The translations under genes and the position numbers were made by a program. A stretch of DNA of 64,000 bases from Scalesia atractyloides (taxonomy: Eukaryota > Streptophyta > Magnoliopsida > Asterales > Asteraceae), in NCBI GenBank assembly GCA_947069175.1, contig CAMTDV010000023.1, positions 91,200,240 to 91,264,239 on the forward strand. The letters run 5' to 3'. Below are positions 11,937 to 25,400 of this stretch, in pieces. The stretch's first letter is position 1, and each line of letters begins with the position of its first letter. The notes under the pieces are model-generated. The model did no database searches. It worked only from the letters and a program-made list of their open reading frames with translations, and was not told the origin of the DNA.

Positions 11937-13146
11937 TCATTCACCATCACCATCTTCATCGCTATCTTCATTGCTAACTTCATTGTTATTTTCATCGATA
12001 TCTTCATCACTTCCTTCATCATTATCTTCTTCCTTATCTTCATCAACACGACTTTGTTTGCGTTTTTGTTTTTTTTTTCTTTTTTGTAGGACAGTTACGA
12101 TAATCATGGTAGACGCGTTTTCCACACAATTTGCAGTTCCTTTTTTTTCTTCTTGCTCTTAACCTTGGCTTTCTCTCCCGGGCCAATCAAACGATGAGAT
12201 GTACCACATTCTTTATTCCTAATACCCTAGGGAGCCACAAAGAAACACTAGCAGGTCGTGATTCGCTAACCAATTCTTCAAAGACACCACCCCTATTATT
12301 AGAACTTGGATCACTTGGAACCTCTTCAAAAATTTGTTCTTAATAACCTTGATTTGCTCCACAAAGCAAGCAAGCTTTACTGAATCACCCCGTAACTGGT
12401 CACCACATTGCTGAGCTAAATTTAGCACCTCTGACCTAAGTTTAAAGGTTTCTGAATTGTCAACACCATAACGGAATTCAATATTGAACACTTTCTTAGG
12501 CAATGCATCTTCTTTCCATCTTAGAGCTATATACTTGTCAGGAATTTTATTTATGCCTCGAAATCGGTAAGCAGAAAAAACATGACGACATACATATCCA
12601 ATGCGTGTAAATAACATACATGAGCATGTAACTGAATTATCACTCAAATTGATCTTAACCTGCAAATATAATAACTTTCTCTATTATAACACACCGATAA
12701 TGGTATATATCTAAACACATGAAAGATAAAGCAGAAATAAAATTACGAAAAAAGCAGAACACAGTGTAATCGCCAATAACAACACCTTCTTCAAAGTGAG
12801 AAACTGTATAATATTCATAACCATCAACAAAATCAGGTCTACCACTCATACATGCTAATAAAGCTTTAGATATTCTCTTTTTGGACCTCATTAAAAATGC
12901 TTCTGTTGTATAAAATGCTGCATGTGCTTCTACTGGTAACAGAGTCGATAAAACAGGAGATGTTGATTTGGTTTTATGCTAAAAAACTCATTGCCATAGC
13001 GTTGACCATCAATTGCCATATCAAAATACAACATAAACTCAACCAAAGTATTGGATTGTAACACCTTGTAAAATCGTGTCCAATAGTATAGTGACACGTG
13101 TTGTATTTTGAATATAGTCTGTTAAAGACCAATAAGGACTAAAGGC

Positions 13147-13460
13147 GTCAACATGCTCAAGTTGAGCCTCTGAGTGACGAACCGATGTCAACATGCATAA
13201 ATAACAGCCTCTGAGTGACTGATATGTCAACATGCTTGAAAGTTGGCCTCTGATTGACCGTTGTGTCAACATGCCTAGCCTCTGAGTGACCTCGGAATCA
13301 ACATGCTTGTAATAAGCCTCTGAGTGATCCTTTGTGAAGTCCTAACTCTCATACGTGCCGTTGTTGGACGAGAGAGTTCAGTTTTGTAAAAATGTGAAAG
13401 TTGGATAATGGAGGGATAAAAGTGTCAACATGTTAATTTATACCTCTGAGTGACCTTTTA
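13147..13460. repeat. Degenerate ~45-bp tandem repeats in the solo LTR U3
   Basis: The unit GTCAACATGC followed 10-20 bp later by GCCTCTGAGTGAC recurs at about 13148, 13187, 13226, 13265, 13296 and, separated, 13423. It sits upstream of the TATA box, the usual place for LTR enhancer repeats. Confidence 0.85.
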
Positions 13461-13825
13461 ACGAACCGAGAGCTTGACAATGTCCGGGCATAATCTCGGG
13501 TATGCCAAGTATTGGCTACAAGGGCTAAAAGTGCCAAAAGCTGTTTAAAAAGGTTTTTAGAAGCTTTTTAAACGTTAAGGGGCTAAAGTGTCAAATTTTG
13601 AAACTGGCCTTGGGGCGTTTGCGAACCGCGAGAGACCTGGCCTGTGCCTCTCGCGCCCCGTGAGAACATGTCTGACGTAGAAAATTTGTTTGCAGACTAA
13701 GCAAAGCTCCAAAACCATTGAAACGAAACCATGGCTTCTCTAAACTGCTATGCCACATTTTGCGCACTTGTAAGCTTCTTCTTACTCCCCTAAACACCTG
13801 GCTTCACCTCCTTTAAGCTCTCCAA

Positions 13826-13836
13826 CTATAAATAGG
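13826..13836 (+). promoter_or_regulatory. TATA box of the solo LTR
   Basis: CTATAAATAGG lies about 770 bp from the LTR start, followed by a pyrimidine-rich leader (ctccctcctctgg). This is a good match to plant LTR promoters and fixes the element's orientation as plus. Confidence 0.7.
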
Positions 13837-16800
13837 TGCATAAGTTCTCATTCCAACTTACACCTTTCTCATTAGATCACTATTCTCCCTCCTCTGGAAG
13901 TTCCTAGCTGAAAGGAGCATCCAACTTAGTTCTCTTGCATTGTAGGAACCTCTTGTAAGTGTTCCTTGCTCTTGCATTTTCGTTTATAGGCTTTTATAGC
14001 CAAAAGTCAAGCGTTTTACGGCAAACGCTTTGACTTTCGTTAAGACCATTATGGTCCAGCCATTGTTCAAAATGAACATGACTAAGTGATCATAATAAGG
14101 TAGGTGTTAGTCCCTATAAAGGGCACCTCCCGAAGATCACGTTTGCTAGACCAATTGATGGGTCAAAGTTATGATATTAAAAAGTCAAACAGGCCATTTT
14201 TTGGAAAAAATCATAAATTGATCTTATTATGTTATGAAACATGTTTGAACACTTAAACAAGTTGGTAATAATTATTAGAACATGTAAGAACATGTTCGGC
14301 TTGTCAATTTCAGTTCTAGGGTCGGTTCACAACCGAAAGTCGTGAAGTTTGACTTCTGTTTGACTTTCGATTCTGACCCGATTTAGATTAGTTACCTATT
14401 GATCTAAAGTTGCATTATGATCATAATATTATGTAACATAACCCTCTGAGGTTATATTACATGATCATAATAGAATCCAAGTTTATGCACAAGTTCCATA
14501 ATTTTGCCATCTTTGACCAAAATTTCCTTTTTACATAAAGCAAGGTTTTAAATGGTAATGAACTTGAAAATGAGTTTTCTACTGATGTAATATTATAAGT
14601 AGGATTATTTGGGATGTTAAACCTAGTTATAAACTGAGTTTTTAAGAAGTCCTTAAACTATGTCGATAAATGACAGTTTTAGCCCCTATGGCTTATAAAA
14701 TAGTTTTAATCAAATCTTCTCAAGGTAAATTATTTACCTACTGATATGTTATACTAAATAATATATTTTAAACATTTTTAACTGACTATAACATCAGTTT
14801 TCATAAACATCACTTAAAGACGTCATATTACGACATAAGCGCCATTTCGGCGCATAGTATGGTTTTAAACCATATTAATGAACCAAGACTTGTTACCTAC
14901 TGATTTTAAACTTATTTTAAACATATTTACAGTAGGTACATGTTATAAACTCAGAATCCCAAATAATTTATAAACTATGTGTAAAATGACCAAAATGCCC
15001 CTTCGGTGCATAGTTTGGTCATAAAAGGTAAAATACACATTTAATTGATATCCTATATATATTCATAAATAAAGTATTTTTCCAGAATGCTTATTAACCA
15101 TAACATTTAATTATATTCAAGTTCCTTTTATATGATGTGAAATTATCAAAACGCCCTTATAAGGCATAATTTCGTTTTAAAACCTTAACGGGCATACAAG
15201 TTCATATCCTACCGATATCTTAACTTATTTAAAGTATAATGACTGGCTACCGTGTTACGGTATATGTAACTATTTTACGGAAATTAACCGAAACGGGTTT
15301 AACCTTGTCTTTTAAGTCTCAAAATCCAGAATGTATATAGTTTACCCATATCATACAAGTCAAGGTACTTGTCGGGTTTAAACTACATTCTATCCAATCA
15401 TCGTTTAATCTAGCGTTATACGTTTTGATCAAGTACGTTAGTCGGTCTAAGTGTATGACTTAAACAAGACCGTTAGTAATTAATTGGTTAGTTAATGCCA
15501 TAATCCAGACTAGAGACTTGCCGGTAAATGCTATCTGCACTTAGTCCTTTTTGTGTACGGCTGAGTTATTAAAAATTAAAGAAAACTAGCTCAGGTAAAT
15601 ACTCTCGACTTATTTCCCCTATACGGGCTTGGGTTACGGTAAATTATTACCGCTTGGTCGGAAATGGGATTAATCGAACGATGGTTCAGAATAGAGATCC
15701 ACGTATTCTGTTTTAATCAGTTTTGTTTGATAATTTAAATATCGGGGGTTAACTACCGTGTCCTGGATATCCTCGGCTCATTACAATCGAAATGGTCACG
15801 ACCTTAGCGCGGGTGTAGGCATACACCCGATAGACGCTCAATTATGCATTCCCATAAGGTTGGGAGGAATTGACTCCTTCGTGAGTGCAAAGTGGTGTGT
15901 ACGTTAATTGTGTCTCGGTTTTCCGTGCCGAGCCCCGTATGTATGACAAACATGTAAATCTGTTAACAAGGTTGGACGGTCAATTAACTCAAGTTATAAA
16001 AAGATTTTTGTGCTAATACGCACTTAAAACATTTTTGGAATGTTTTCAAAACGAGTCAGTTGGGTGTATTTACCAGCGAAAGCTGACGTATTTTCAAAAG
16101 ACTAATCTGCAGGTACAATACGAAAATAGGCTGGAAGTGCTCGGTAGTGATAGAGGGTCTTGCAAATCCTAAATATGCCCAAATTCTGTTTTATATTCTT
16201 TCCTTGTACAATTTATGATCCGCCTCTGGATCTTCTATTACAAGCTTGTATATTATTTTGTATTTTCGAACATTCGGTTTGTAATAGTAATTTTACTCCA
16301 AGACTTTCGCTGTGCCGTGTTTAATTGACTATGATGTTATCAACTATTGTCACGATAATCCCCACCCGGGCCCACCGGTGTTTGGATTTCGGGGTTGGAA
16401 ATCCGGGGTGTGACATGGATGCGCTAGAGTATACCTTAAAAAGTTTGTTCGAGCTTTCACATCGAGACGTCATTTTCATTAAACAACACATCGGTATGTC
16501 CCTAAAATTACATGGGCCCACTAATCTCTAATAGAGAACATATCAGACAACCACTTGTAACGCTGCAAATTACAATCATTCATCAATAACTCCCATCGCT
16601 TCTCAAACGTGACAGGAGTGATAAAAACATTCCAGACCAACTTATGTATATGTTTCCTCAAGTTGCTATTCTGTAACACATCACCATCAATCTGTAGAGG
16701 AAATTTTAAAAAATTAAATACCATTATTACACACGTTTAATAAAAAAGCATAAACTAGAAAAACATAAATACACATGTTTAACTGACAAGAATAATTATT

Positions 16801-18182
16801 TTCAAATTACATGTACCTTTTGAGGAAGTTTATCCATAATATGTCACATACACAAACGATGGACAGATTCATTGAAAACTTTAGTTATGGCTTGTTTCAT
16901 TGCTGGGTCTTGGTCAGTTAACACTAGTCTTGGTTGTTTACCTTCAAATTTATAAAACAACATTACGGTATTCTTATGATGTAAAATAGAAACAAAGTTA
17001 CATGTGTAAAACAGAAACACGTACCATGTGCTTCAAGTAATTGTTCCAACAACCACGGAACGATTCAATAGCTTCATCATAAAGAAGAGCAGCCGCAAAT
17101 GTTACGCAATTCTTATGATGATCAACCCTGTAAAAGGAACAAAAATCATATTATACCTACCAGATAATGATAAATAAAATATTAGAAAACAAGACAATTG
17201 AAAATTAAAAAATCAAACAAATTCTTACTGTTTAGTACTGTAGGTGGCATCAAATGCTAACACTTCGCCAAAAACTCGATAATTGCACTTCATAACCTCA
17301 TCTGCCAAAATAAGGAACTATGCTCTCCATAACTAATTATGTATTCACAATAGTAATTTTCTAAATTAACTTTATGCTTATCTATCATATTTACAACCAT
17401 TTGAGCATTTCTTGGACCAATGAAAGCTCTTAAATCTTTGCTGAAATTTTTATATTCTATCGTGGTACCACGTACATTGTGTTGTCCCCCTTTCAAAACA
17501 GTTTGCATCTTATAGGCAGCCGATGGACCAACTTTAGCTAAACTTAGTCTATGAATGAAATATTGGTCGCTAAATTCTAGTTTCCACTTCTTGCGTGTCA
17601 AATCCGTGTTCTCAATTGAAACTAACGGGTGATTATGAGACTCAACAAATTCATATAACCGTAAACCACGATAACCCTTAAAAACCTTAACCTTTATTTT
17701 AGCTTTACATTTGATACCTTGTAATTAGTGCTACGAGGCAACTTGGAAGATGACTTCACAAGCATTGAATCAACATTTTGGCAATTGGGCTTACCCAATC
17801 TACTACAAACAATATACCTAAGTGTAACAGTGCCATCTTTTGATTTCTTAGTTGTCGACAACCTAATATCAAACCCGCCTTCTCAGCATATGACTGATAC
17901 ATGGAATCTTCATCTTCCTCCTTAGCAAATACTGTACCCAAAACAGGTCTATACACTTCCATTACATTGGGTATCCAATATCTAGTACTATTAGGTGAAT
18001 CATAAAAAGTACTAAAAACCAATTCCTGAAAGCCCTTCAAATGTGTCTCTACAAATAACATAAAATAGAATATATGTAACATCATATTATGATACAATAA
18101 ACTTAGCATCATTAAGACATGAAATTGAAACAAACAGTTACACATGTGTAAAACTGAATAAAACGGAATCAAAGCCATTGGC

Positions 18183-21100
18183 TGTCACACCCGCTCATAG
18201 CCGAAAGCATGCGGTGTGATCTGATTGGTTCTCATTGCATACAACATAATTAAACATACTATATGAATAACACATTCTCCATATGTCATTAATGAAATTG
18301 TTTCAAAACGCAACATACGTTAAGTATATTGTTATAAACCATTAAATTGTCAAATTGTTAAATAACCAACATGCAAGATTCTAAATACTAAGGTTTTGAC
18401 CCTTATATCACCGCAAGTAGGTGGGATATACTGGAAATCCTTCAAAATATGGCATAGGAGACTTGATACTTGTTCCTTGATTTGCAGCCTTCTGCATAGA
18501 TCCACTAATTACCTGAAATACATGTTAAATGGAAAATCAACAAAAGTTGGCGAGTTCATGTTTTTAACTGTATGCGTTGTATCCATAAAATATATGAAAT
18601 ATCAAAACCCGGTATGTAAAGCGTCAATGAAATCGTTGATCATTAATGTTTTGCAAGGACATTAATATGTGTCACGACATAGGAAGCATCCAAACCTACA
18701 CGATTTCTGTTGATTAACCTTGACTGGGACGACAAATGCACTATTCTGTGTGGGTCCATGACCAAGAGTGGGGCTTCCCAACACCCGCTAGATCTAACCT
18801 TTGTATCGTGGTCTTAAACAAGATTAATGGTGCTTAAGTTCCACCCTATTCGCACATGATCCATGTTGTTTCATTCCCTAGCTTATCATACTATTGAACT
18901 TGTATTTCCCCGATTGTTGTAAAATAGTAAAACATTTAAGATGAAAAAGGGGACATGAACTAACTGTTTTGCTTCCTGTTCTCACTGATTAACTCAAGTA
19001 CCTTTTTTTTGAATTCGTACCACAACCTACAAACACGTTATGTTTTGTTAGATACTTCGGTCTTTGAACGATTCATGTTCATGTTTCTTGTCTTAAATAT
19101 CTGTTAAGACTTGTTCAATGTTTTGTTTCATTTGGTTGTATTTTCAATGTACGGTGCTCCACTGAGATGCGTTTTCGGTGCATGATGTCAATATATATAT
19201 TTCGTCAAATATATACAAATATATATATATATATATATATACATCCTTGCATCTCCAGTGTTGCATGTATGGGCCTAGCCCATTAGCCTCCGTGCCTGGC
19301 ACGAGTAAGATGTATATGTTTCATGTCTTCACATTATTGGGTTCCACTCGTTTGCCTCGACGATACCATCGTTGGATATGTTCCTTATATAATTCTTCTT
19401 ACTATATAATATTCCAATTTCGATGTGTTATTTAAAATATTATATTTTAACTTGTATTATTTGTATGCATCACTTTATATATATCTTTTTGTTTACGATG
19501 GGTATGTTAAAAATAGTATATTTTTAACGTGTCTTGATACATATAATTATTTCATTGGTTTTCATGGTTTACTTATCCATGTTTAATAATTGTCAAGTAT
19601 TATATATGAGTATTCCCCTAAGTATAGGTATACTTGTATTGTGTGTATTTGTGTATTTACATTCGTATTCTTATGGTTAAGTATAATACTTGTGTAATAG
19701 TATTTTCACCAAATATTAATGGTATATATTGGCATGTATTTGTACGTATAGGAATACATATATTTCTTTTATTTATTACCCCCTTACTTTTGTGTATTCT
19801 TAGATTATATAATTTTACGATATATTCAAATTAGTATATGTATTATTATGCTTGGTAAGTGAATATATCCAAATAATATATATTTTTGCGATTAGTTCTA
19901 AAAAATATATATTTTTAAGTTTCCACCAAATATAATATATTTTTAGGAGGTTTATGAAATATATATTTTTATACACTTCAAAAATAATATGTTTTAGTAT
20001 CGACGAAATACGATATAGTTTATATACTTGTAAAAATATATATTTTGTCACTTGTTCGGTTTTGAAATTATTACTTACCAAGCTTCAATATGCTATATAT
20101 TTTTAGTCCATAATTCATATATAGTCCAATCGTCTGAATAGTCCATATTTGTTTCCCATGTATGGTTATGTATAGGTATGTATATACTTTGTAATTATTT
20201 GATTGCCAATTATTATGTATTTATTTGTATGATTCATTTTTTAAGTTCCTAACTATATACATATATAATACAAACAATAAACACATAAATTGTGATTCTT
20301 ATGATCACTAAATATATATTTTTCCAATAATATAAATTCATACCCATTTTATCTTTATAATAGTCATGACTTCTTGAACTTATATTTTATACAAAAACAT
20401 GGGGATTTTTATGTTTATGGTTTTTAAACAAGTTTACTTGTAAGAACTTTATAACCGTATATTTTACTAAGTGTTTAATTTTTATAAAAATTTCGCCATA
20501 GTCCCCACTAGATTTAGGAGGTTTCCCATGTTTATAAAACATGTGTTAAGCTTCAAAACTCATCAATTTACCCACCACAACTTCAACAATTATTCTTTAT
20601 ACATTTTTATGCATCTTTGGATCATGATGAACTTGAAACTTTACCAAAACATGTAGTCTTTTATTTTTATGTTTAAGATGTTCATACATCTTCAAAAATG
20701 GATTTAGCTACTATTATTCACTAACTTTTTTAAAAATCATTTTTAACATTATGTTTATATATATTTTTTTAGGAAACAGCATATGTTATTTTATTCACAT
20801 TCTTAGGTTCATCGACTTTGTTAAAACATGTTTGTCAAGACCCTTATCATTTTAACCACTTGATCATCCATCATTTAAAAAACATGACAATCATTTTATC
20901 TACTTTAAAGAGTTCATTTATATTGTTATAACATCACTTTTTTGATCATGGATCTTGTAAGATCCATGTGTACACTTGTTAAATCTAAGCTTCTAGTAAG
21001 TGTCCATTACAACTTCAAGATAGCTTTGTTTTCTTTAGATCATGATACTTGTTCATATGTTCATCTTTTAAAGTTGATACTTTTGCATGGTGTAACTTAT

Positions 21101-22451
21101 ATATTATCAAAATACTAGTAATAGGACATCAAATGAAAGATTAGAAGGCTCACTACTAGCTCTTGTGGGTAGGGAAGTGGCAAGATTAACAAGTTGATGA
21201 AGATGGTGCAAAGTTGGTGGATAAAAGCTCCCAAGAGAGGTCCTTGATCTTCCAATGCTTGAACCTTCCTTAGTTAGGCTTGAGACACCTTAGGACCACC
21301 TTAGATTGCCTTGAAAGTGACTTGAAAATGGAGGTTATGTATGGAGTGGTGTGGCCATGAATGGAGGAAGGAAAGGAAGAAGAAGTTGAAGTTTTCTTGG
21401 TTGGTGAAAGTGAAAGATTATGTTGGGATAAGGTAAGGTTTATAACAACTTACAATACATGTATCCTCCAATCCTTAACATTACACACAAGGTCTTGTGT
21501 CCAAGTTTAGACAACATGTGGGCTTGGGGGACCCACATGTTGGCCGTCCACTATGAGCTTGTTTGAGTTTTAACTAGGTTAGTTTGTTTAGTTAGGGATT
21601 TAGTTAGGATTAGGGGTTTAGTTAGGGGGTTTAAGTGTATTAGGGTTTTTGATGTATTTTGAGATACAAAAGGCCATATACTAGCTTCATATTATTAGAT
21701 AATATTAACTAGTTTATATTTTATGTCTAGTTCGTGTTCGGTTGCTTAACGAGTGCTAGGTTCGCTAACAGGTCTTTAAACGGGAGTGTAAGCAACAGTA
21801 GGGATTTAGGGATTTTAAATCAAAACAATGTGTTTAATGCTTTTAACTAGTTGTATAATATAAAAATATTGTTAACTAGTTCATATGATGTTTCAGATCG
21901 TGTTCGGGTGTTCGTTTCGTTGCCGGTTTGTTAAAACGTTAACTTTCGAGACTTATGTGATATGATATGTTTTTGTGCCAACTTGATACTTTCTATGTCT
22001 TTTAAGTAGAGCATGATGTTTAACAATATTTCTGCATATTACATAAGTTTGTATTTGCTGAATTTTGCTGAATTGCTGTTTAGTGTATATTTCAGACAGT
22101 TTTCAGTGCGCGTATAGTTTCCGGAAAGTGTTGGCATTAATCCTTGCTTTCCTACATGGGGTTTAATATACAGTTTGCGTTGGACTCTCATCTAAGTCCT
22201 AAATCTGCAGTTTAACTGCGTACTAACACTGTGCTGCCATAGCTAGTCTAATAGTTGTTTCCGACGCACTGTTTCAAGCAGTTTTTAAATAATAACCACT
22301 AAACAAATAATATGCATCATGTAATATATTCAGTGCGCTTTCTAATTAATGCCATGCAATTCATGCAGTTTAATTGTTCAAAACACATAATTATATCATA
22401 TAATTCACTTGTTTAATGTACATAATTATCCCAAAAGTGACAGTTGTCACA
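18183..22451 (-). repeat. 3' LTR of the gypsy element (about 4.3 kb)
   Basis: On the plus strand the LTR starts TGTCACACCCGCTCATAGCC and ends GACAGTTGTCACA next to the polypurine tract. A minus-strand TATA-like sequence near 21440 (TTATAAACC) is followed by a CT-rich leader (cttcttcttcctttccttcc), giving a U3 of about 1 kb and R-U5 of about 3.2 kb. The segment 19.17-20.4 kb is very AT-rich, with many TATATTTTTA runs and a TA microsatellite near 19218-19240. No coding region is credible inside. The 22451 boundary is firm; 18183 is inferred from TG...CA and the break with MULE sequence. Another insertion hidden within is possible. Confidence 0.65.
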
Positions 22452-22466
22452 TACTCCCCCCGTTAA
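22452..22466 (-). other. Polypurine tract
   Basis: The minus strand reads AACGGGGGGAGTA directly before the 3' LTR, the expected plus-strand DNA primer site for reverse transcription. Confidence 0.8.
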
Positions 22467-22486
22467 AAAGAATTTCGTCCCGAAAT

Positions 22487-25400
22487 TCAAGTTGAGTCAT
22501 CCGTTGCTGGAGTCTTCTCAAACAGGTGAGGGTATTTGGCGTTGATCTGATCCTCACGGTCCCAAGTATACTCGGGTCCGTGTCTTGAGTTCCAACGAAC
22601 TTTGACTAACTTGATACGACTTCTCCTAGTTTTCTGGACTTTCCAGTCCATAACCTCACCAGGTTCTTCAGTAAATTGGAGCTTATCGTCTATATGAATT
22701 TCCTCAGCAAGGATGATAACGGTTTCTTTCGTTGGGCACTTCTTGAGATTTGACACATGGAAAGTGTCATGTACACTACTAAGCTCATCAGGTAGTTTCA
22801 ATTTGTAGGCAACGGTACCAACCTTTGCTAGAACTTCGAATGGTCCGATGTACCACGGGTTAAGCTTCCCGCGCTTACCAAATCTGGCTACGCCTTTCCA
22901 TGGCGAGACTTTCCACAAAACCTTGTCTCCGACCTCAAAAGATAATGGTTTTCTTCTCTTGTCCGCATAGCTCTTTTGTCTATCACGAGCCGCCTTGATA
23001 CGGTCTCGGATTTGGAATATCTTGTCGGTAGTCTCTTGGACTAATTCAGGACCAATTAATTGTTTGTCGCCAACTTCCGCCCCACATAGCGGAGAACGAC
23101 ACTTTCAACCATAAAGAGCTTCGAACGGCGTGACTGGTATGCTTGTGTGGTAACTATTGTTATAGGAAAACTCCACCAAGGGTAAGTGAGTGTCCCAATT
23201 GCCGCCTAGATCCATCACACATGCACGAAGCATGTCTTCAAGCGTTTGGATGGTTCATTCACTCTGGCCGTCGGTTTGAGGATGAAAGGTCGTGCTTAGA
23301 TCTAGTCGAGATCCAAATGCGTTTTGAAAAGATTGCCAAATTCTTGACACGAAGCGACCGACTCGGTATGAGATGATAGAAACAGGCACTCCATGACGAG
23401 CCACTATTTCTCTAAGATATAGCTCGGCTAGCTTCTCAGTGCTGTCTTTTTCACGAATCGGTAGAAAATGCGCGAACTTTTTCAATCTATCCACTATTAC
23501 CCAAATCATGTCGTGACCTCTTGAGGTTCTGGGTAATTTTGTAATAAAGTCCATAGATATCTGCTCCCATTTCCATACGGGGATCTCGGGTTGTTGAAAT
23601 AATCCTGAGGGCTTCTGGTACTCGGCCTTAACCTTTGCATAGGTTAAACATTTACCGACATAAGTCGCGATGTCGCTTTTTAGGTTAGGCCACCAATAAT
23701 ATTCCTTCAAATCTTGGTACATTTTATCCGAACCCGGATGGATAGAATATTTAGACTTGTGTGCCTCGTCCATCACTACTTCCCGAAGACCGCCAAAAAG
23801 TGGAACCCAAATTTGTCCCATAAGGTATAAAGTTCCATCTTCCTTTGGCACTAATTGTTTCTCCATACCGTGGAGAAGTTCTGCTTTAATATGCTCTTCC
23901 TTGAGTGCTTCTACTTGCGCGTCATGAATCTAAGTGGTAAGGTTCGTTTGAATTGTCATCTCTAATGCTCGAACCCTTAAGGTTTTAACTCGTTCCTTGC
24001 GGCTCAACGCATCTGCTACAACGTTTGCCTTACCTGGATGGTACTTGATCTCACAATCATAATCATTTAACAGTTCAACCCAACCACGGTGGCTCTTATT
24101 TAATTCTTTCTGATTAAATATATGTTGCAGACTTTTGTGGTCCGTGAATATAGTACACTGAGTACCATATAAATAATGTCGCCATATCTTCAAGGCGAAT
24201 ACCACCGTACCTAACTCAAGGTCGTGCGTGGTGTAGTTCTTTTCATGCACTGTTAGTTGTCATGATGCATATGCGATGACTTTTTCCCATTGCATAGCAC
24301 TTAACCTAACCCATGATGCGAAGCATCACAGTACACCACGAAATCATCAGTACCTTCAGGGAGTGAAAGGATCGGAGCATCATATAGTTTATCTTTTAGG
24401 AGTTGAAATGCCTCTTCTTGTTTCTCTCCCCAATCGAACTTCCAGTCTTTCTACATGAGTGAGGTTAGCGGTTGAGCAACTTTGGAAAAGTTCTCAATAA
24501 ATCTCCGATAGTAACCCGCTAAACCCAAAAATTGTCGAACCTTGGTTGGCGTCGTGGGTGCTTCCCAATTCTTTATTGCTTCTATCTTTGATGGGTCCAC
24601 ATGTATGCCTTTCTCATTTACTACATGTCCGAGGAATTGCACCTCACGAATCCAAAAACTCACATTTGGAAAATTTCGCATAAAAGTTTCTCTTTCTTCA
24701 ATAGCTCCAAGATGGCTCTCAAATGTTGCTCATGCTCGTCCTTCGACCTTGAATATATTAATATATCGTCGATAAATACTATCACAAATTTGTCGAGATA
24801 AGGCTTGCACACCTAATTCATTAAATCCATAAAAATTGCCGGTGTGTTGGTTAAGCCAAATGGCATAACGAGAACTCGTAGTGACCATAACGAGTTCTAA
24901 ACGCCGTCTTCGGTATGCTCTCTTCTTATATCCGCAACTGATGATAACCAGACCTCAAGTTATCTTGGAGTAGAAGCTCGATCCTTGCAATTGGTTGAAC
25001 AAGTCTTCAATTCTCGGTAGTGGGTACCGATTCTTGATAGTGAGCTTATCTAACGTATGCACATCCTGAATGTTCCGTCCTTTTTCTTCACAAATAAAAC
25101 TGGAGCTCCCCAAGGAGAAAAGCTTGGTCGAATGAATCCCTTATCCAACAACTCTTGAAGTTGTGTGGATAACTCCTGCATCTCTTACGATGCTAGACGA
25201 TATGGAGACTTGGCTACGGGTGCAGCTCCCGGCACCAAGTCGATGTGAAAGTCGACTTGCCGTTGTGGTGGTAATCCCTGCAAGTCCTCAGGGAAAACTT
25301 CAGGGTATTCCTTCACCACAGGAATATCTTCAAGCTTAGGCTCCTCGACCTTCTTGTCAACTACATGTGCCAAGAAGGCTATGCAACCCTTCCGTAAGCA

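Larger units (their letters stand above)
13057..16415 (+). mobile_element. Solo LTR of a Ty3/gypsy-like element, TSD TGGAT
   Basis: The insert starts TGTAACACC and ends GGGGTGTGACA. It is flanked by a perfect 5-bp duplication, TGGAT (13052-13056 and 16416-16420). The flanking transposase reading frame is continuous across the junction once insert and one TSD copy are discounted, so this is the true integration site. There is no ORF, PBS, polypurine tract or second LTR inside. A TATA box at 13826-13836 gives a U3 of about 770 bp and an unusually long R-U5. Its length, promoter position and ending GGGTGTGACA resemble the chromovirus LTR at 18183-22451. The most likely origin is LTR-LTR recombination of a full element. 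Confidence 0.88.
11937..18046 (-). pseudogene. FAR1/FHY3-type MULE transposase, split by a solo LTR
   Basis: Minus-strand pieces in order: a FAR1-type N domain (SMYQSYAEKAG near 17900; ESHNHPLVSIEN near 17620), RKKWKLEFSDQYFIHRLSLA and GTTIEYKNFSKDLRAFIG (17601-17430), and VFGEVLAFDATYSTK with the first catalytic Asp (near 17240). A 101-nt GT-AG intron (17228-17128) follows and joins in frame to VDHHKNCVTFAAALLYDEAI. Then come TDQDPAM with the second Asp (near 16900), HRLC-M-stop-H with TGA at 16844-16846 where the family has Trp, FEKRWELLMND (near 16600), and RCESSNKLFKVYSSA up to 16421. The frame resumes at 13056 beyond the solo LTR with NTLVEFMLYFDM. A SWIM finger, CSCMLFTRIGYVCRH (near 12620-12570), and an RVYHDYRNCP zinc knuckle (near 12120-12090) follow, then an acidic tail ending near 11937. 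Frameshifts, a nonsense codon and the insertion make it dead. Confidence 0.88.
6594..18182. mobile_element. Large MULE carrying a ULP1-like gene and a FAR1-type transposase
   Basis: Two convergent, intron-containing broken genes, a ULP1-type protease gene (+, 6594-11090) and a FAR1-type MULE transposase (-, 18046-11937), are tied together by one unusual motif. The palindrome TTTACACATGTGTAAA occurs near or inside both genes (7.03-7.79, 9.0-9.19, 10.5-10.6, 11.8-11.9, 17.0 and 18.14 kb). ULP1 sequences carried by Mutator-like elements are known in plants (KI-type MULEs of Arabidopsis, CUMULE of melon). The termini are not resolved. The left end lies somewhere left of 6594, and the right end is interrupted at 18183 by a gypsy LTR. 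A solo LTR adds 3,359 bp. The boundaries given are those of recognisable content. Confidence 0.6.

Noticed and set aside
16321..16531. Frames crossing 16415 as a novel gene
   Set aside because: They run across the junction of the solo LTR and the transposase exon, so they are chimeric.
18178..18182. TTGGC as TSD of the first gypsy
   Set aside because: The other end of the element is missing, so it cannot be tested.
19170..20660. Several 60-90 codon frames rich in Ile, Tyr and Phe
   Set aside because: They arise from TATATTTTTA-rich DNA inside the LTR; composition explains them.
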